Shown piece by piece: positions 53,001 to 63,186 of a stretch of 64,000 nucleotides of DNA (within the stretch, counting starts at the first letter, position 1; every line of letters starts with the position of its first letter). A program made the position numbers and the translations under genes. The DNA is from Agrostemma githago (Eukaryota; Streptophyta; Magnoliopsida; Caryophyllales; Caryophyllaceae). Where the stretch lies: the NCBI GenBank assembly GCA_958450325.1, contig OY288239.1:41103811-41167810 (forward strand). Reading direction: 5' to 3'. Under the pieces are notes generated by a model. It did not search any database. It was not told where the DNA came from and saw only the letters and a program-made list of their open reading frames with translations.

Positions 53001-53597
53001 TTTGGTCATAATGTTGTCTTTTGGGATGAGTTTCTCAATCAACGCAGCGATCCCGTCTACGCACCCAAAAGGTAGGTTATACTCACATTTAAGGGTCACT
53101 ACCATAGACGCGACTTCTAACAATGTCACATCACACCCTTCATATAATGGCTTCTCCGCAGCCTCTAACATATCAAAAAAAGCTTTCGCTCGTGGGTTTG
53201 GCTCTTGTGGGGTTGGTTGGCCATCGTCGTTAGTGTACATGCTCTCATCATTAAGCAAATTGCACTCAACCACATCAACAATCATTCCTCTCACCCCGCC
53301 CTCATTCTGATCCACCTTAGATTCCTCAAAAGCAGACTTCTCACCATGACAAATCCAATAATAGTAATTTGGGCTAAACCCATCTGAGATAATATGTTCC
53401 TTAATCAAAATACTATCCAAGAATTTGATGTTCTTACATTTCACACAAGGACACCTAAATCTACCCTCTGACGCGTATTCAGGATGAGTCTTAGCGAACT
53501 CAAGAAAGCGATTAACACCCTCTAAAAATTCCTTTGTGGGACGTCGTTTCTTATCGAATCTTTCCCCATACATCCATTTTCGTTCCTGTCTCTTCAT
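50032..53597 (-). pseudogene. CACTA TNP2-type transposase, degenerate
   Basis: From 53597: transposase-associated domain (RKWMYGERFDKKRRPTKEF, FRCPCVKCKNIKFLDS), then DACPDGCMLFWKDD and CKICGKGRYK. A TAG (52679-52677) interrupts, and the same frame goes on with MCHPSDGEEWKRFDRIYPEF, RNVRLGLCTVGFAPFG, PYNLPPWLCLKPPFIFLSL, ACPCCMSESKAFYL and HNLDVMHIEKNFFEQLI. An intron (51312-51220, 93 nt) joins YPFEK to FLNHLKKKIG. Near 51030 the frame shifts by one (SKEGEGSSSAGGWRTLDEKE is in another frame). A DUF4216-like part (YVGNDRGYRVVVFKCEW) follows, a TGA at 50370-50368, and a very acidic tail to 50032. Two nonsense codons and a frameshift mean no functional transposase. Confidence 0.88.
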
Positions 53598-54172
53598 TTT
53601 TTTATCTAAAAATTTAAGACAATAACCACATACAAATTATTTTCTCTAAAGTAATTTACTAATATATATACACTAGTCAAATATTATGTAAAATTCTCAA
53701 TTCACCTAAACATAACACTATTTCCACCCAATTCGTCCATAATTACATCACCAAATCGGCATAATTGTATTTTACTTCCAAATTCCTAACACATCAAAAC
53801 AACCCAATTCAATCAACTACTTAACTGCAAACCCTAATTTTATACTAACAATCTACCTAATTCAAATTGGGGAACCTATTGGGCGATTAAAATCCTAACT
53901 ACACTAAATATTCCAACAACTAAAAAACTATCCAACACAATAACTAATTTATTTAAATCGATAAAAACAGAAATTAACAAATAATTGAAACTAAATAAAG
54001 ATAGATAAACATACCTTAAGGAAAATGAGAGAATTGAAGAAAGAATGAAGAGGAAAGGAGGAGGGACGAGTTTTAGAGAGAGGGGGGGAGGGTTTTTAGA
54101 GAGATAGAGTGAAATGGTAGAATGAGACGGGGGAGGGGGGCTGTTCGTTAATTTAAAAAAAAATTAACAACT
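53598..54172 (-). other. CACTA 5' leader / promoter region
   Basis: AT-rich, no ORF. Upstream of TNP2 on the minus strand it includes a purine-rich GAGAGAGGGGGGGAGGG stretch (54075-54095, plus strand). It probably holds the transposase promoter and leader intron. Confidence 0.5.
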
Positions 54173-54425
54173 TTAGCGACCGAAATCGGTCGCGCGCCAC
54201 TCTCATTAGCGACTGATTTCAGTCGCTAATTCTGTCGCCATTTCAGTATATTAGCGACCGAAATCGGTCGCGCGCCGATTATTTTAGCGACCGATTTCGG
54301 TCGCTAAATTAAATTAATTTTTTAAAATTCCGTCTCCTCGTCCAGCTACAAATATCGGTCGCGCGTTGAACTTTCAGTCGCTAAATTAGCGACTGAATTT
54401 ATCAGTCGCGCGTGATTAGTAGCTG
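54173..54425. repeat. CACTA right subterminal repeat cluster
   Basis: At least eight TAGCGACYGAAATCGGTCGC-type motifs, direct and inverted, with GGTCGCGCG variants not seen at the left end. It is the counterpart of 47714-48075. Confidence 0.85.
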
Positions 54426-54446
54426 CATGCATTATTTCTTGTAGTG

Positions 54447-56310
54447 TAGTACTGCACCCTCTATACTTGGACTCAGACTCTGACTCTAACTCTGACTCAG
54501 ACTCGGACTCGGATTCAGTGTCCGGCATATCCTCTTCACTGGTAGTCAGCTTCTAGACTCGACCCTGGCTGTCGGTCCACTTGGTTGTTTTCCTCCAAGC
54601 TCTCTTCCCAGTGTCAGCACCAACTTCGGAGATCAGCTTGGTTGGATCGAACCTGCTACTGCGGAGGATCTGATTCACTAGTTCCTCCTTGGAAGTCGGG
54701 ATGACTTTATCTTTCCCAAATAAGAGTCCAAGTACGGGCTCAGTATTGCTCGCACCTTCCTTCGACTCGGCCTGGATGAGGGCAAATATGTCATCCGGGA
54801 TGAAATTGCATTCCCGAGCCAATTTGGCCTCGGGATACGAGATAGCGGGCTGATAGAGGCCCATTTGAATAGCTGCGAACACCGGAGTGACAAACTTGAT
54901 TGTATTGGTTCTGTCCATGTGTTCTGGGGTCATAGTGTAACCCAAACCGCATCGAGATTGTCCGTCATTTAGGACCTCGAGAACCTTTCCAGCTGGAAGA
55001 TAGGGCCTTGAAGTAGCCCCCGGCAAATAGCCCAAGTTCTGCAGCATCGTGTCGATGCTGGCGGTCAAGTAAGGCTTGAAGAGATACTCTTCTTCAACCA
55101 TTCCCACAAAATTGAAACCCCGTGGGTTAGTCTGGCCTGCCGTGTTGCAACTTGACACGACTATGGGGGTGGCCTCGAGAGTGATGATCCCATCTTGTAG
55201 AGGCATCTTGACCTTCCTGTTAAGGGTGGAGGATACGGCTTTGACCGCGTGGATCCACGGCCTCCCGAGCAGCAGATTGAAAGATAAAGTGACATCAATC
55301 ACTTGAAATTCTAGCTCTTTCTCTATCGGGCCGGTTATAATTGTTAGTTTGACGGCCCCAGCAACTGATTTTAGGCTTCCGTCGAAACCCTAGATAGTTT
55401 GTGCCGTCGGAAGATAATCGGCCTCGGTGATGCCAAGGGCCTTGGCAGTCCTTAAGGGAAGGACATTTACGGCGGACCCGTCATCAATTAAGGTCATCGG
55501 GAGGTATTTGCCCCGGCAGATCACTGTAACATAGAGAGCTAAATTGTGAGCCGTCCCGAACGGCGGCAGATCGGACTCTGAGAAGGTGATGAGCGGACCT
55601 TCTTCCTTAGATTTTCCCTTGAGATAGGTCATGACGGCGGCTACCATTTCAGCTGGGGTAACCAATGAGTCAACTTTGATCTGATCGAGGGCCTTAGTAA
55701 GTGCCTCTCGATGTGCTTGGGAACTAACCAAAAGCTGTCATATGGTGAGATCCACTCGAGCCCTTTTTAGCTGTTTGACCAGAGCCGTATAAGTATTTTG
55801 CTCTTCAGGGGTTGGCTCGACCTGGGCTGGCTGGGTGGCGGCTTCCAGGGCGGAGCGGCCGGTGGTGACGTGGTGGCTGCCAGGCAAGGCTTTGCATTTG
55901 GCCTTCCGGACCTCCTCAGGGGTAATAGGGACAGCTTCCCCTTTTGGCAAGTAAATGTCGCCTTCATCGTCATTCCAGATCCCGTTAATCTGTGGGACGA
56001 AAGGCGAGATTAGATGAGAACAATCGATCACATCCCCGGAAAAGATGGCATGAGTACTGAACGGGTTGTCTTTATTGCTCGGCTCGTCCCCGGGCAATGA
56101 AATTTTCCCGCTCTCGATCAAGTCCTGGATAAGATGTTTTAGCTTCCAGCACTTCTCGGTATCGTGCCCGTTGCCTCGGTGATAATGGCAATAGGCTTGG
56201 ATGTTATAGGCTTTGGATCGTTTCTCGACTGGGACTTCCGAGTTGGGCCGATCGGCTGGATTAGGCCCTTCGAGGATAGCCTTTGTAAGGCATGAGCGTA
56301 GGTGGTCCAT
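54447..56310 (-). pseudogene. Element B gag C-terminus and protease, three nonsense codons
   Basis: From 56310, in a frame shifted from the upstream gag ORF: zinc-knuckle-like CHYHRGNGHDTEKCWKLKH, PQINGIWNDDEGDIYLPKG, TGA (55740-55738), then QLLVSSQAHREALTKAL, TFSESDLPPFGTAHNLALYV and the aspartic protease motif LIDDGSAVNVLPL, TAG (55392-55390), LGRPWIHAVKAVSSTL, FDPTKLISEVGADTGKRAW, TAG (54555-54553) and a Ser/Glu repeat (DTESESESESELESESES). It encodes nucleocapsid and protease in Tat/Ogre-type elements. The stops lie at codons that would ordinarily be TGG or CAG/CGG, consistent with C-to-T decay. Confidence 0.8.
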
Positions 56311-57250
56311 ATGTCTGTGAATACCTGAGTTGGAGTATTCTTTTTGGATGAGGTGTCTAGTGAGTTGACCTCGTCAAAGATGCTGCGAGTTGCAGCTGGA
56401 GTTGCGGGCTTGCTGGTGGACGAGCTGGCCCCTTGATACCCTTTGGCAGAGGCCTTAGTAAGGTTCTCTAGCCTTAAGTCATCTTCAATTCTTGTACCCA
56501 TTTTGGTTAAGGTGGCGAAATTGGGTATGACGGCATACCAGAGATGGACTCGGTAAGAAGGAAGGAGGTTCTTGACAAAAGCCTCCACTAGCACCTTTTC
56601 GCTGGGCTTGTCAACCAGCTTCACGCTTTCGGCCCTCCATCTTTGAAGATAGTTGGTGAACCCCTCTTTGGGCTCTTGGGCTATGACCTCCAGAGTACGC
56701 ATGGTAGTCTGGATCTCGGTATTGTTCGCATAGTTTCGGGCGAACTCCGTTGCTACATCGTCCCAAGTCTTGTACTTCTTGGAATCGAGCCTGTAGTACC
56801 AGGCTCTCGGGTGCTTCTCGAGGGAAGATGCGAACAGATGCTTGAACATGTTTGACTTAACTCCCTTAAGGGCCATGAACTCCTTGAAAGCCCGGATATG
56901 GTGGACAGGGTCTTCAGTACCCTCGAACATTGGCAGGCCCGTCAAATTGACATTGGCAGGCAGCTCATCGGTCAGGGGTGTATAGGTTCGAGCATTTTTC
57001 GTGTGGATTGAGTTTTGGGTTGACAGATGGACCTGTTCCTGCAGTTTGTGGACCGCGCTGGCCAATTCAGCTAACGGCCCATCGGTTTCGACCCCGCCAC
57101 TGGGAGTACCTTGCTCCACGACGCTTACCCGGGTATGGATGGCGATCTGATCCCCCCTCATCGCCGTGATCATAGTCTCCAACTTGTTCAACGAGGCCTT
57201 CAACTCATCTATGGCTTGTTGCGTTATGGTTCGGGTGAAGGGCGGCCTGT
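56139..57250 (-). CDS. Element B gag, N-terminal part (capsid), no ATG of its own
   Basis: The open frame starts at 57250, right after TTCTTACAG on the minus strand, a good splice acceptor; there is no in-frame ATG before the domain. It reads TRTITQQAIDELKASLNKLE (coiled-coil-like), then the gag domain (LPMFEGTEDPVHHIRAFKEF, KHPRAWYYRLDSKKYKTW, EGFTNYLQRWRAESVKLV, PSEKVLVEAFVKNLLPSYRV) and a Ser/Thr-rich linker to VFTDIWTTYAH. At about 56310 the conserved protein moves to another frame, so this copy has a frameshift there. The N-terminus probably comes from an upstream exon in the 1-kb leader. Confidence 0.75.
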
Positions 57251-58267
57251 CTGTAAGAATACCGCGCAGTCAGCAACTAACCCCAAATCCTAGAGCAAAA
57301 GTACATCCCGAGCAAGGGAAAAAGTAGACTAGGAAGGAAATGACTCAGAAAAGATGCCTAGACAGGTGACTTGTGAAAAGTGGGCCTCCCTTAGGATCCA
57401 GCAGTGTGGGCTGGGTCCTGTCTGAAAGCAGGTTCACGTTGGACTCGATTGTGTAAACGGGCCCTTCTTTGTAGGAGTATGTCTTACGCAGGTGGGCCTT
57501 GCCTTAGTCTAAAAGGAGGACTGGGATAGGGAGGAAACCCGTGATGTAAGATCGACGGAGTTTCGACGCTATAAACCTCGATGACTTACGACACGACCCG
57601 ACACTGCTAAATACGGGAAGTCCTAAGAAAAAGAAGGTTTTAAAATGGATTTTTTTTAAAGTCCGAAAGAAAATTCGGGAAGTGACCCGGGTTTTTTTCC
57701 GGAGGAAAACGAAAATCGAACCGGGCGACGGTTTTGTAAGTTCGAAAATAATTTCGACTTTTAAATTGGGCATAATACTGGCTAGAAAAAGGGCTATTTT
57801 GAGTAAAATCGTAGATCCTAAATTCGGTATATGCCCGGGGTTTTGAAATTGGATATTTGAAAAGGATGCAATTTTTGAAAATAACGGTTTTTGAAAAGGA
57901 TGTAGATCAAGCAGCACGTAGTCATGGAAACAGTATAACGAACCATGTATGCTCTTAAACTAAGTCTCGGTCAGTCTATAAAGGTCTATACCAGTGTACA
58001 TAGCCTATTCGAGAATCGGGGCGGACTGCCTAAGTCGAGTTGAGCTTAGAACATGCGGTAAAACCCATACGAATCTGCTATGAACACTTTTTGACATATC
58101 CAATTTGGATTACATCAATGGTATAGTGGGACGTCGGTCACCAGTACCGGCCCGGGAAAATATGGGGTTATGCATGAACCGTAAAACTAAAACGCGTATT
58201 GCACTAGTCAAACGATTTCTATTCGAGTCTCACCCTGAGGATGCCATGGTAAGTCACACATCAGTTA
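57251..58267 (-). other. Element B 5' untranslated leader
   Basis: About 1 kb between PBS and gag, with no recognisable protein. One open minus-strand frame (57917-57504) is Phe/Ser/Lys low complexity. It probably contains the first exon and an intron ending at the acceptor 57252-57251. This differs from the 7473-19880 element, where gag starts within 90 bp of the PBS. Confidence 0.55.
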
Positions 58268-58286
58268 TTCCCCAGCGAAGTCGCCA
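58268..58286 (-). other. Primer-binding site of element B
   Basis: The minus strand just inside the LTR reads TGGCGACTTCGCTGGGGAA. The TGG start and position mark it as the tRNA primer site and fix the orientation. It differs from the TGGCGCCGTC type of the 7473-19880 element, so the two use different primers. Confidence 0.82.
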
Positions 58287-58289
58287 AAT

Positions 58290-60524
58290 TGTGGACATGA
58301 CATAGGTCCACCCCGACGCGGCCACGCGCGGGTTTGGGGAGGCAAATGAATCTCCATATGAGATGGGTCGAATTGAAATTTAAATCGAAGTTGGAGTCGC
58401 CACCGAACTTTGTGGGAGTTCGGGCCCGTTCGAACCCACTCTATGTCGTAGTGGGCCATGCACAAAGTATGGCCCATTTCCGATGTCAGAGTTTATTGGG
58501 TTCGTCCCTTAGCATTTGATACCGATACCGACATTATCGGATACCGTGTATTGAATGACTCTCGTGTGCCAATGGATTCGGACATCCGGAAACCATGGTT
58601 CTGAGTAAGGGATGAGGGTACGTGTTGGGAAGTTCACAAAGAACACCCAACCCCGCCCGCACATTAGCGGCCTCTACTAAGATATCGTTTGATTTTGAAA
58701 TACGCGCGTTAGTAATACGATGAATGATATGCAAACATTGATTTGCCTAAACATGCGAGAATTTGAATGGGTTGCTAAGTCGGTTTAATGCATCTAAAAA
58801 TTAACGTCAAAGTTGTATTTTAGCATGCGAGATTCGTTTTAGTATAATAAAACAAATGAAAAGTAAAGGAATTGCTACAAACATGAACAAACAGGTTAGT
58901 AACGGTTTATAAATCGAATAAGAAATATTAATACGATAACATGCATGATTTTGAAAAGTTTGTTCGCATGATGGATTAAACACACGTTGATCGAGGTCAA
59001 TAAAATATGCCGGGAAAAACCTGCTGTTTTGTTAAAAAAATGATGTTCGAAAAATTGGAAAATTGCTTTTTATGTCGAGTTTTCAGGAGGCTGTGCGCCT
59101 CGCCCGGGAAGGGCGCGACTCGCCCGAGAAGGCGACTCGCCCGGGATGCACGCGACTCGTGTCACGGGCTGTTTTCGAAATTGTTTTTCGGAAATTTTAT
59201 AGCTTTACTAAATCGCGTACAAATATTTCATGATTTATACTCGATTTAATTTAGCGACATTCGTTATATTCGATATTCGATTATGAAATCGATATCAAAT
59301 ATTCGGAATAGGTCTTTTTAGAAAAAAAAAACGTTTTTTTAGGAAATCGTTTTGAAAAGGAAAAAAAATTGAATGAAAAGATGTTGATTCTCTCCGCGTC
59401 AAAATCGTCATATTATATTTAAAATCAAAGGACGATTTTTTAGCATCAATGAGATTGATTTAGTTCCTTTTTGATACGATATTCGACTAGAGAATCGATA
59501 TCGCATTTTAAGAACGTTGTTTTGTATAAAAATAGTTTGTAGTATCGATATTATAGAAAATAGAAGATGTGACGAGGACCCATAAGAAAAACGGACCAAC
59601 GACGCGAAAAACGAAGAAAAAGACGGGAGAAAAAGAAAGAGAAAAGAGAGAACGGGCTTGATTTTACACCCTCAACCTACATGCTTTGTTTACTCGGAAC
59701 GGGGCTCGTCGGAATGTGGCTTAGACACGGGAGCATCGAGTTAATGTCGGTGAGTTGATGGTGGGTTTTGGTCGTGTAGGGTGTCGGGTGAGGTGGCCGG
59801 TTTCTTCGGGTCTCGGGTTGTACTATCGGTCTTTCGATGTTATGTGTGTGTGAGAATGACTGTATTGTAGATGTTCGATGTGTCGATGAGGGATCTTCTG
59901 TATCAATGTTGAATGTGAGGGTCCTATTTATAGAAGAGAAGCTAGAAGAGGTATTCCTTGCTTGAACGACAAGAAATACTGGTTTGGATAGGAAATGTAA
60001 GAAGTAGAGAGGAATGAGAACTCCTTTTCTTGGGGAAGAAGTCACGAAATCCAGCTCAAACAAGGCTGCTCGGCCGAGTGTCCTTATGCTCGGTCGAGTC
60101 TTTGATCGGGTGTTCGGATAGGATTCCTATTGGAGATCGAATTCTACCCTTAACGGAATTGTTTAATATTTTTTGTAGCTGATTTTGTTGTAGTGTTTGA
60201 GCTCAAGCCGGATTGGCGGGATGTCACGGCAGATTTCATGCCTCGAAAAATATCTTTGACCGGGTTTTGACTCGGTCGCTAAAAGACGGTTTTGCCCCTG
60301 GTGTCGAATTCGACCCAAATTAGTCTTATTTGACTCGAAATGACCCACTGGGCCTGATTTTGAGGTTGATTTTGTGAGATTTGTACTCCGTAAAAAGCCC
60401 AAGCCAAATGCCCATGATTTCGAGCCCATATTCGAGTAAGTTAAAGCATGTTTGCGTCCGATCATCATCGGGTGTTTGTCGGAAACTACCATAGACACCT
60501 AATGGCCAAATATGGGTGTCTACA
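58290..60524 (-). repeat. Full LTR shared by element B (right, 5' LTR) and copy C (2,235 bp)
   Basis: It starts TGTGGACATGACATAG next to B's PBS and ends ATGGGTGTCTACA next to a polypurine tract of copy C. It thus serves as 5' LTR for B and 3' LTR for C. The minus-strand TATA motif is at 59925-59932. There is a GC-rich cluster of GGCGCGACTCGCCCGGG-type repeats at 59095-59165. Confidence 0.88.
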
Positions 60525-61041
60525 GAGCCCCCACTCTGACTGAGGCTTGGACAGGATGAAAGTCAGAGTAGCTACTGGGTCAAATTAAGACCTAGCAGAC
60601 TTCCGATCGGGTCGTTTAAAGCCCATTAGACTTGCGTGAAGGGCCCGCCGGCCATGGATTAGAAATATACCTGAGCTGACGATGATAACTCCGTGGAGAA
60701 TTTGGACTTGTCGCGTAAGTCCCGGGTGTACCTTTATGTGGGCCCATCCCATAAAATACCGTTGGGGAGTTAGTCGTACGGTCCTGCTTGAATCGTCCTG
60801 TACATGATTTATGCAATGCTTCGCATGTAACATTTTTAGGAGAAATGACTCGCGCTGGGAAATAAAAAATTTGGGAAAGGTTTTGAATTTTTGAATTTGA
60901 AGAAATTTTGAAAATTAGAGTATTCTGAAAAGGAAAAGGAATGCTCGGGATGACTTAGCTAGACTCTGACATAAGTTCTGTATGCTACACCTCCTGGGAT
61001 TAGGAATCCTAAAGCAAGGAGAAAAAGTATGGATTTAAAGC

Positions 61042-61049
61042 TATAAATA
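61042..61049 (+). promoter_or_regulatory. TATA box of the copy C antisense gene
   Basis: TATAAATA, 102 bp before the ATG at 61151, as in A and B. Confidence 0.65.
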
Positions 61050-61150
61050 CCCATGCCTTGCTTTAGTTTTCTCACAATTCTCACAATTCCTTCCCTCCTA
61101 AAGAGAAACCAACTCCGAGAATATTATTCTTCTTTTTTAGAAATTCCAAT

Positions 61151-62919
61151 ATGGGAATCGATCGATTAATCGAAATGCTGCAGGATTGGTCCCGATTTTT
61201 CGGAGACGCAAATAAAGTCATTCTGAATCAGAATGGTATAACCCAATTATTCACAATCCGTCAGATGCAAGTGGACCATCATTTCTTGGATGCTTGCTTG
61301 TCCTACTGGGACGACACTTATCATGTATTCGGCTTCCCTCGAGGCGAAATTTTTCCTATTCCTGAAGAAATTGCTGCCGTAGGTGGATGGAATCCCATAC
61401 TTCGTCCTGCTATCCCGTTTTCAGTTCACGACCCAAGGAGAAAACTACGGGAATTTTTAGGGCTTTCTCATATGGAGATATCTCGTATGCTGGAGGGAGA
61501 TACTGTTTCTTTGATTGACCTGGCTGAAAAATTCTTGAATCCTCACGATGTCCGGGTCAGGTCGGTTCATAGCCGTAGGGCCTTTGCTTTTTGTATGCTC
61601 CATGTTTACGCCTTCGAAGGTCATATGGATTTGCTATCTTGTATGGGCCATGTCCGACTTTTCACTGTGGTTGACCTGATGGAAGCGGAGCATAGTCTAG
61701 CTTGGCTGATTACAGGAGAGATTATCCAAGGCTTGGACAATCGCAATAGGGATCCGTCGATTCGGTTGACCGGAAGCACCCGTCTTCTACAGGTATATGT
61801 CTGTTCCCCAATTTTTGCGATTTTCTCGATTTTTGATTTTTTTTCACTTTTTTTTTCGATTTTCGCGATTGATTTTTTTTTCACTTTTTTTTTTTGCGAT
61901 TTTTCGCGGTTTTGTTTTTTTCGCGTTTTTTTCAGCTCTGGCTATTCGAGAGGCTATCAATCGTGGATCCTCCGCTGGACGTGACCCGATATCGCCCCAA
62001 CCAAGTGATGACGAGGAGACGGACCATTGACTTTTCTCGTCATAATACCCAGAAATATTGGGACGAAGTACTGTCTTTCCATGGAGGCCCGTTGATCCGA
62101 TGGACCGTACCTTGGTGGCCCATTTATGTTTGGACCGGTTTGGAATCGCGAGATAGGGCACGATATCAGGTGATCCTATCTTTTAGGCAGACGATTCACC
62201 TTTACCCCGATCGCATTCTTAGGCAATATGGTCGGGCCCAAAGAATCCCCAAAATTGAGGCGGTTGTGAGTGAATCTACCCAACTGACGGATGTGATGTG
62301 CGACACCTGGATGCAGCGGTGGTATACCCGGGCTACTTGGCCTGTTTCTAGGACTCTTCACTCGATCTGGGTATCCGATTCTTATGTCAAATGGACAAAG
62401 GCTGATTCAGCTAAAGCCCGGGCTGCCCTGAAGACCGACGAGGCTTTCGACCTGTTGCGCCGTGAACAAGCTAAATATAATAGAAGCTTCTTCGACGAGG
62501 GCGATACTCCGGCAAGTCAGAAAGGAAAATTTAGGACTCAAGCTGAAGGGTCCAGTATTAAGGGTGCACGGGGGAAAGTGAGTCCCCAGACAGATTTGGA
62601 AAGGAGACTCGGCCCAAAATTAAGGGTTCGGGACCGACTTGGTCTTCGAGACAGACTTCCCGAGCACGTCCGGCCTCGGCTAGGACCGGTGAACTTGGCA
62701 GAAGACCCGCAGTCGCAGAAACGGGTTCGAGCAAAGGAAGTTCCCCTTGTGATTAGGGAACGTTCGCCCACGCCCCGTCGACCTCGGGCTCCGCGCGACC
62801 GAAAAGACAAGTTGGATTATTATTTAAGTACTACTATTATTTTTTTGTGGTGTGATTTTTTGTTGTTTTTTTGTGTGATGTATTTTTTTGAAATTCCCAA
62901 GTTTATCGGTTTTTTTTAA
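61151..62919 (+). CDS. Copy C antisense gene, DUF7745-like protein, two exons, read-through end
   Basis: Exon 1 is 61151-61792, the intron 61793-61935 (143 nt, GTATAT...TTTTTTCAG), exon 2 is 61936-62919. Codon 11 is CAG here (TAG in B), and the whole frame is open. Recognisable parts: MGIDRLIEMLQDWSRFFGD, YHVFGFPRGEIFPIPEE, LSHMEISRMLEGDTVSLI, LWLFERLSIVDPPLDVTRY, PWWPIYVWTGLESRDRARY. The basic tail RERSPTPRRPRAPRDRKDK should end soon after, as in A. A short deletion has removed the original stop, so the frame runs another 30 or so residues of Phe-rich read-through to 62919. It could still be expressed; the function is unknown. Confidence 0.72.
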
Positions 62920-62964
62920 TAAAAGACATATTAGCAAATACCGTTCCCGTCTTTTCGTTATTGC

Positions 62965-63030
62965 AGTGGTTGTACCCTTTTGAGGGGTTGCCTACGTATC
63001 CACAATTAGTGGAATCAAACCAAACGTAGT
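62965..63030. repeat. Conserved hairpin block, copy C
   Basis: ACCCTTTTGAGGGGT, TGCCTACGTATCC and GGAATCAAACC boxes, as at 28835-28915 and 43888-43955. Confidence 0.6.
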
Positions 63031-63186
63031 TCAAGTATAGATTTTCTTGCAATTTTTGAAATACATCAAGACTATTAGTTCGAGATGTGCGAAAGTAGGA
63101 TAAATAATCCTAGCTTATTGACTTGCTTAAAATTTTGAAAAAGACAAATTTTTATTAACTTTTTGCAAATGACATTAAGATTAGGC

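Larger units (their letters stand above)
47692..54446 (-). mobile_element. CACTA (En/Spm) DNA transposon, 6,755 bp
   Basis: Perfect terminal inverted repeats CACTACAAG...CTTGTAGTG. The flanking bases are TAGT on both sides (47688-47691 and 54447-54450). Subterminal regions are packed with GCGACTGATTTCAGTCGC palindromes. Both gene products of autonomous CACTA elements are encoded on the minus strand: a TNP2-type transposase (50032-53597, broken) and a TNP1/Ptta-like protein (48319-49919, open over six exons). The element lies in the protease-RT linker of element B and postdates it. Confidence 0.93.
35928..60524 (-). mobile_element. Element B: Tat-type LTR retrotransposon carrying a nested solo LTR and a nested CACTA
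   Basis: It runs from a truncated left LTR (35928-37439) to a full right LTR (58290-60524). Internal features from right to left: PBS, leader, gag, protease, linker, RT-RNaseH-RNaseH-integrase, a conserved block, and the plus-strand DUF7745-like gene. Without the 3,992-bp and 6,755-bp insertions and their duplications the element would be about 13.8 kb in its present truncated form. Several nonsense codons in gag-protease and in the antisense gene show it is dead, although the 1,072-codon pol ORF is open. No TSD can be read, because the left end is missing and the right LTR runs on into copy C. Confidence 0.85.

Noticed and set aside
57504..57917. Minus-strand ORF of 137 codons in the element B leader
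   Set aside because: Phe/Lys/Ser low complexity, no domain; more likely untranslated leader.
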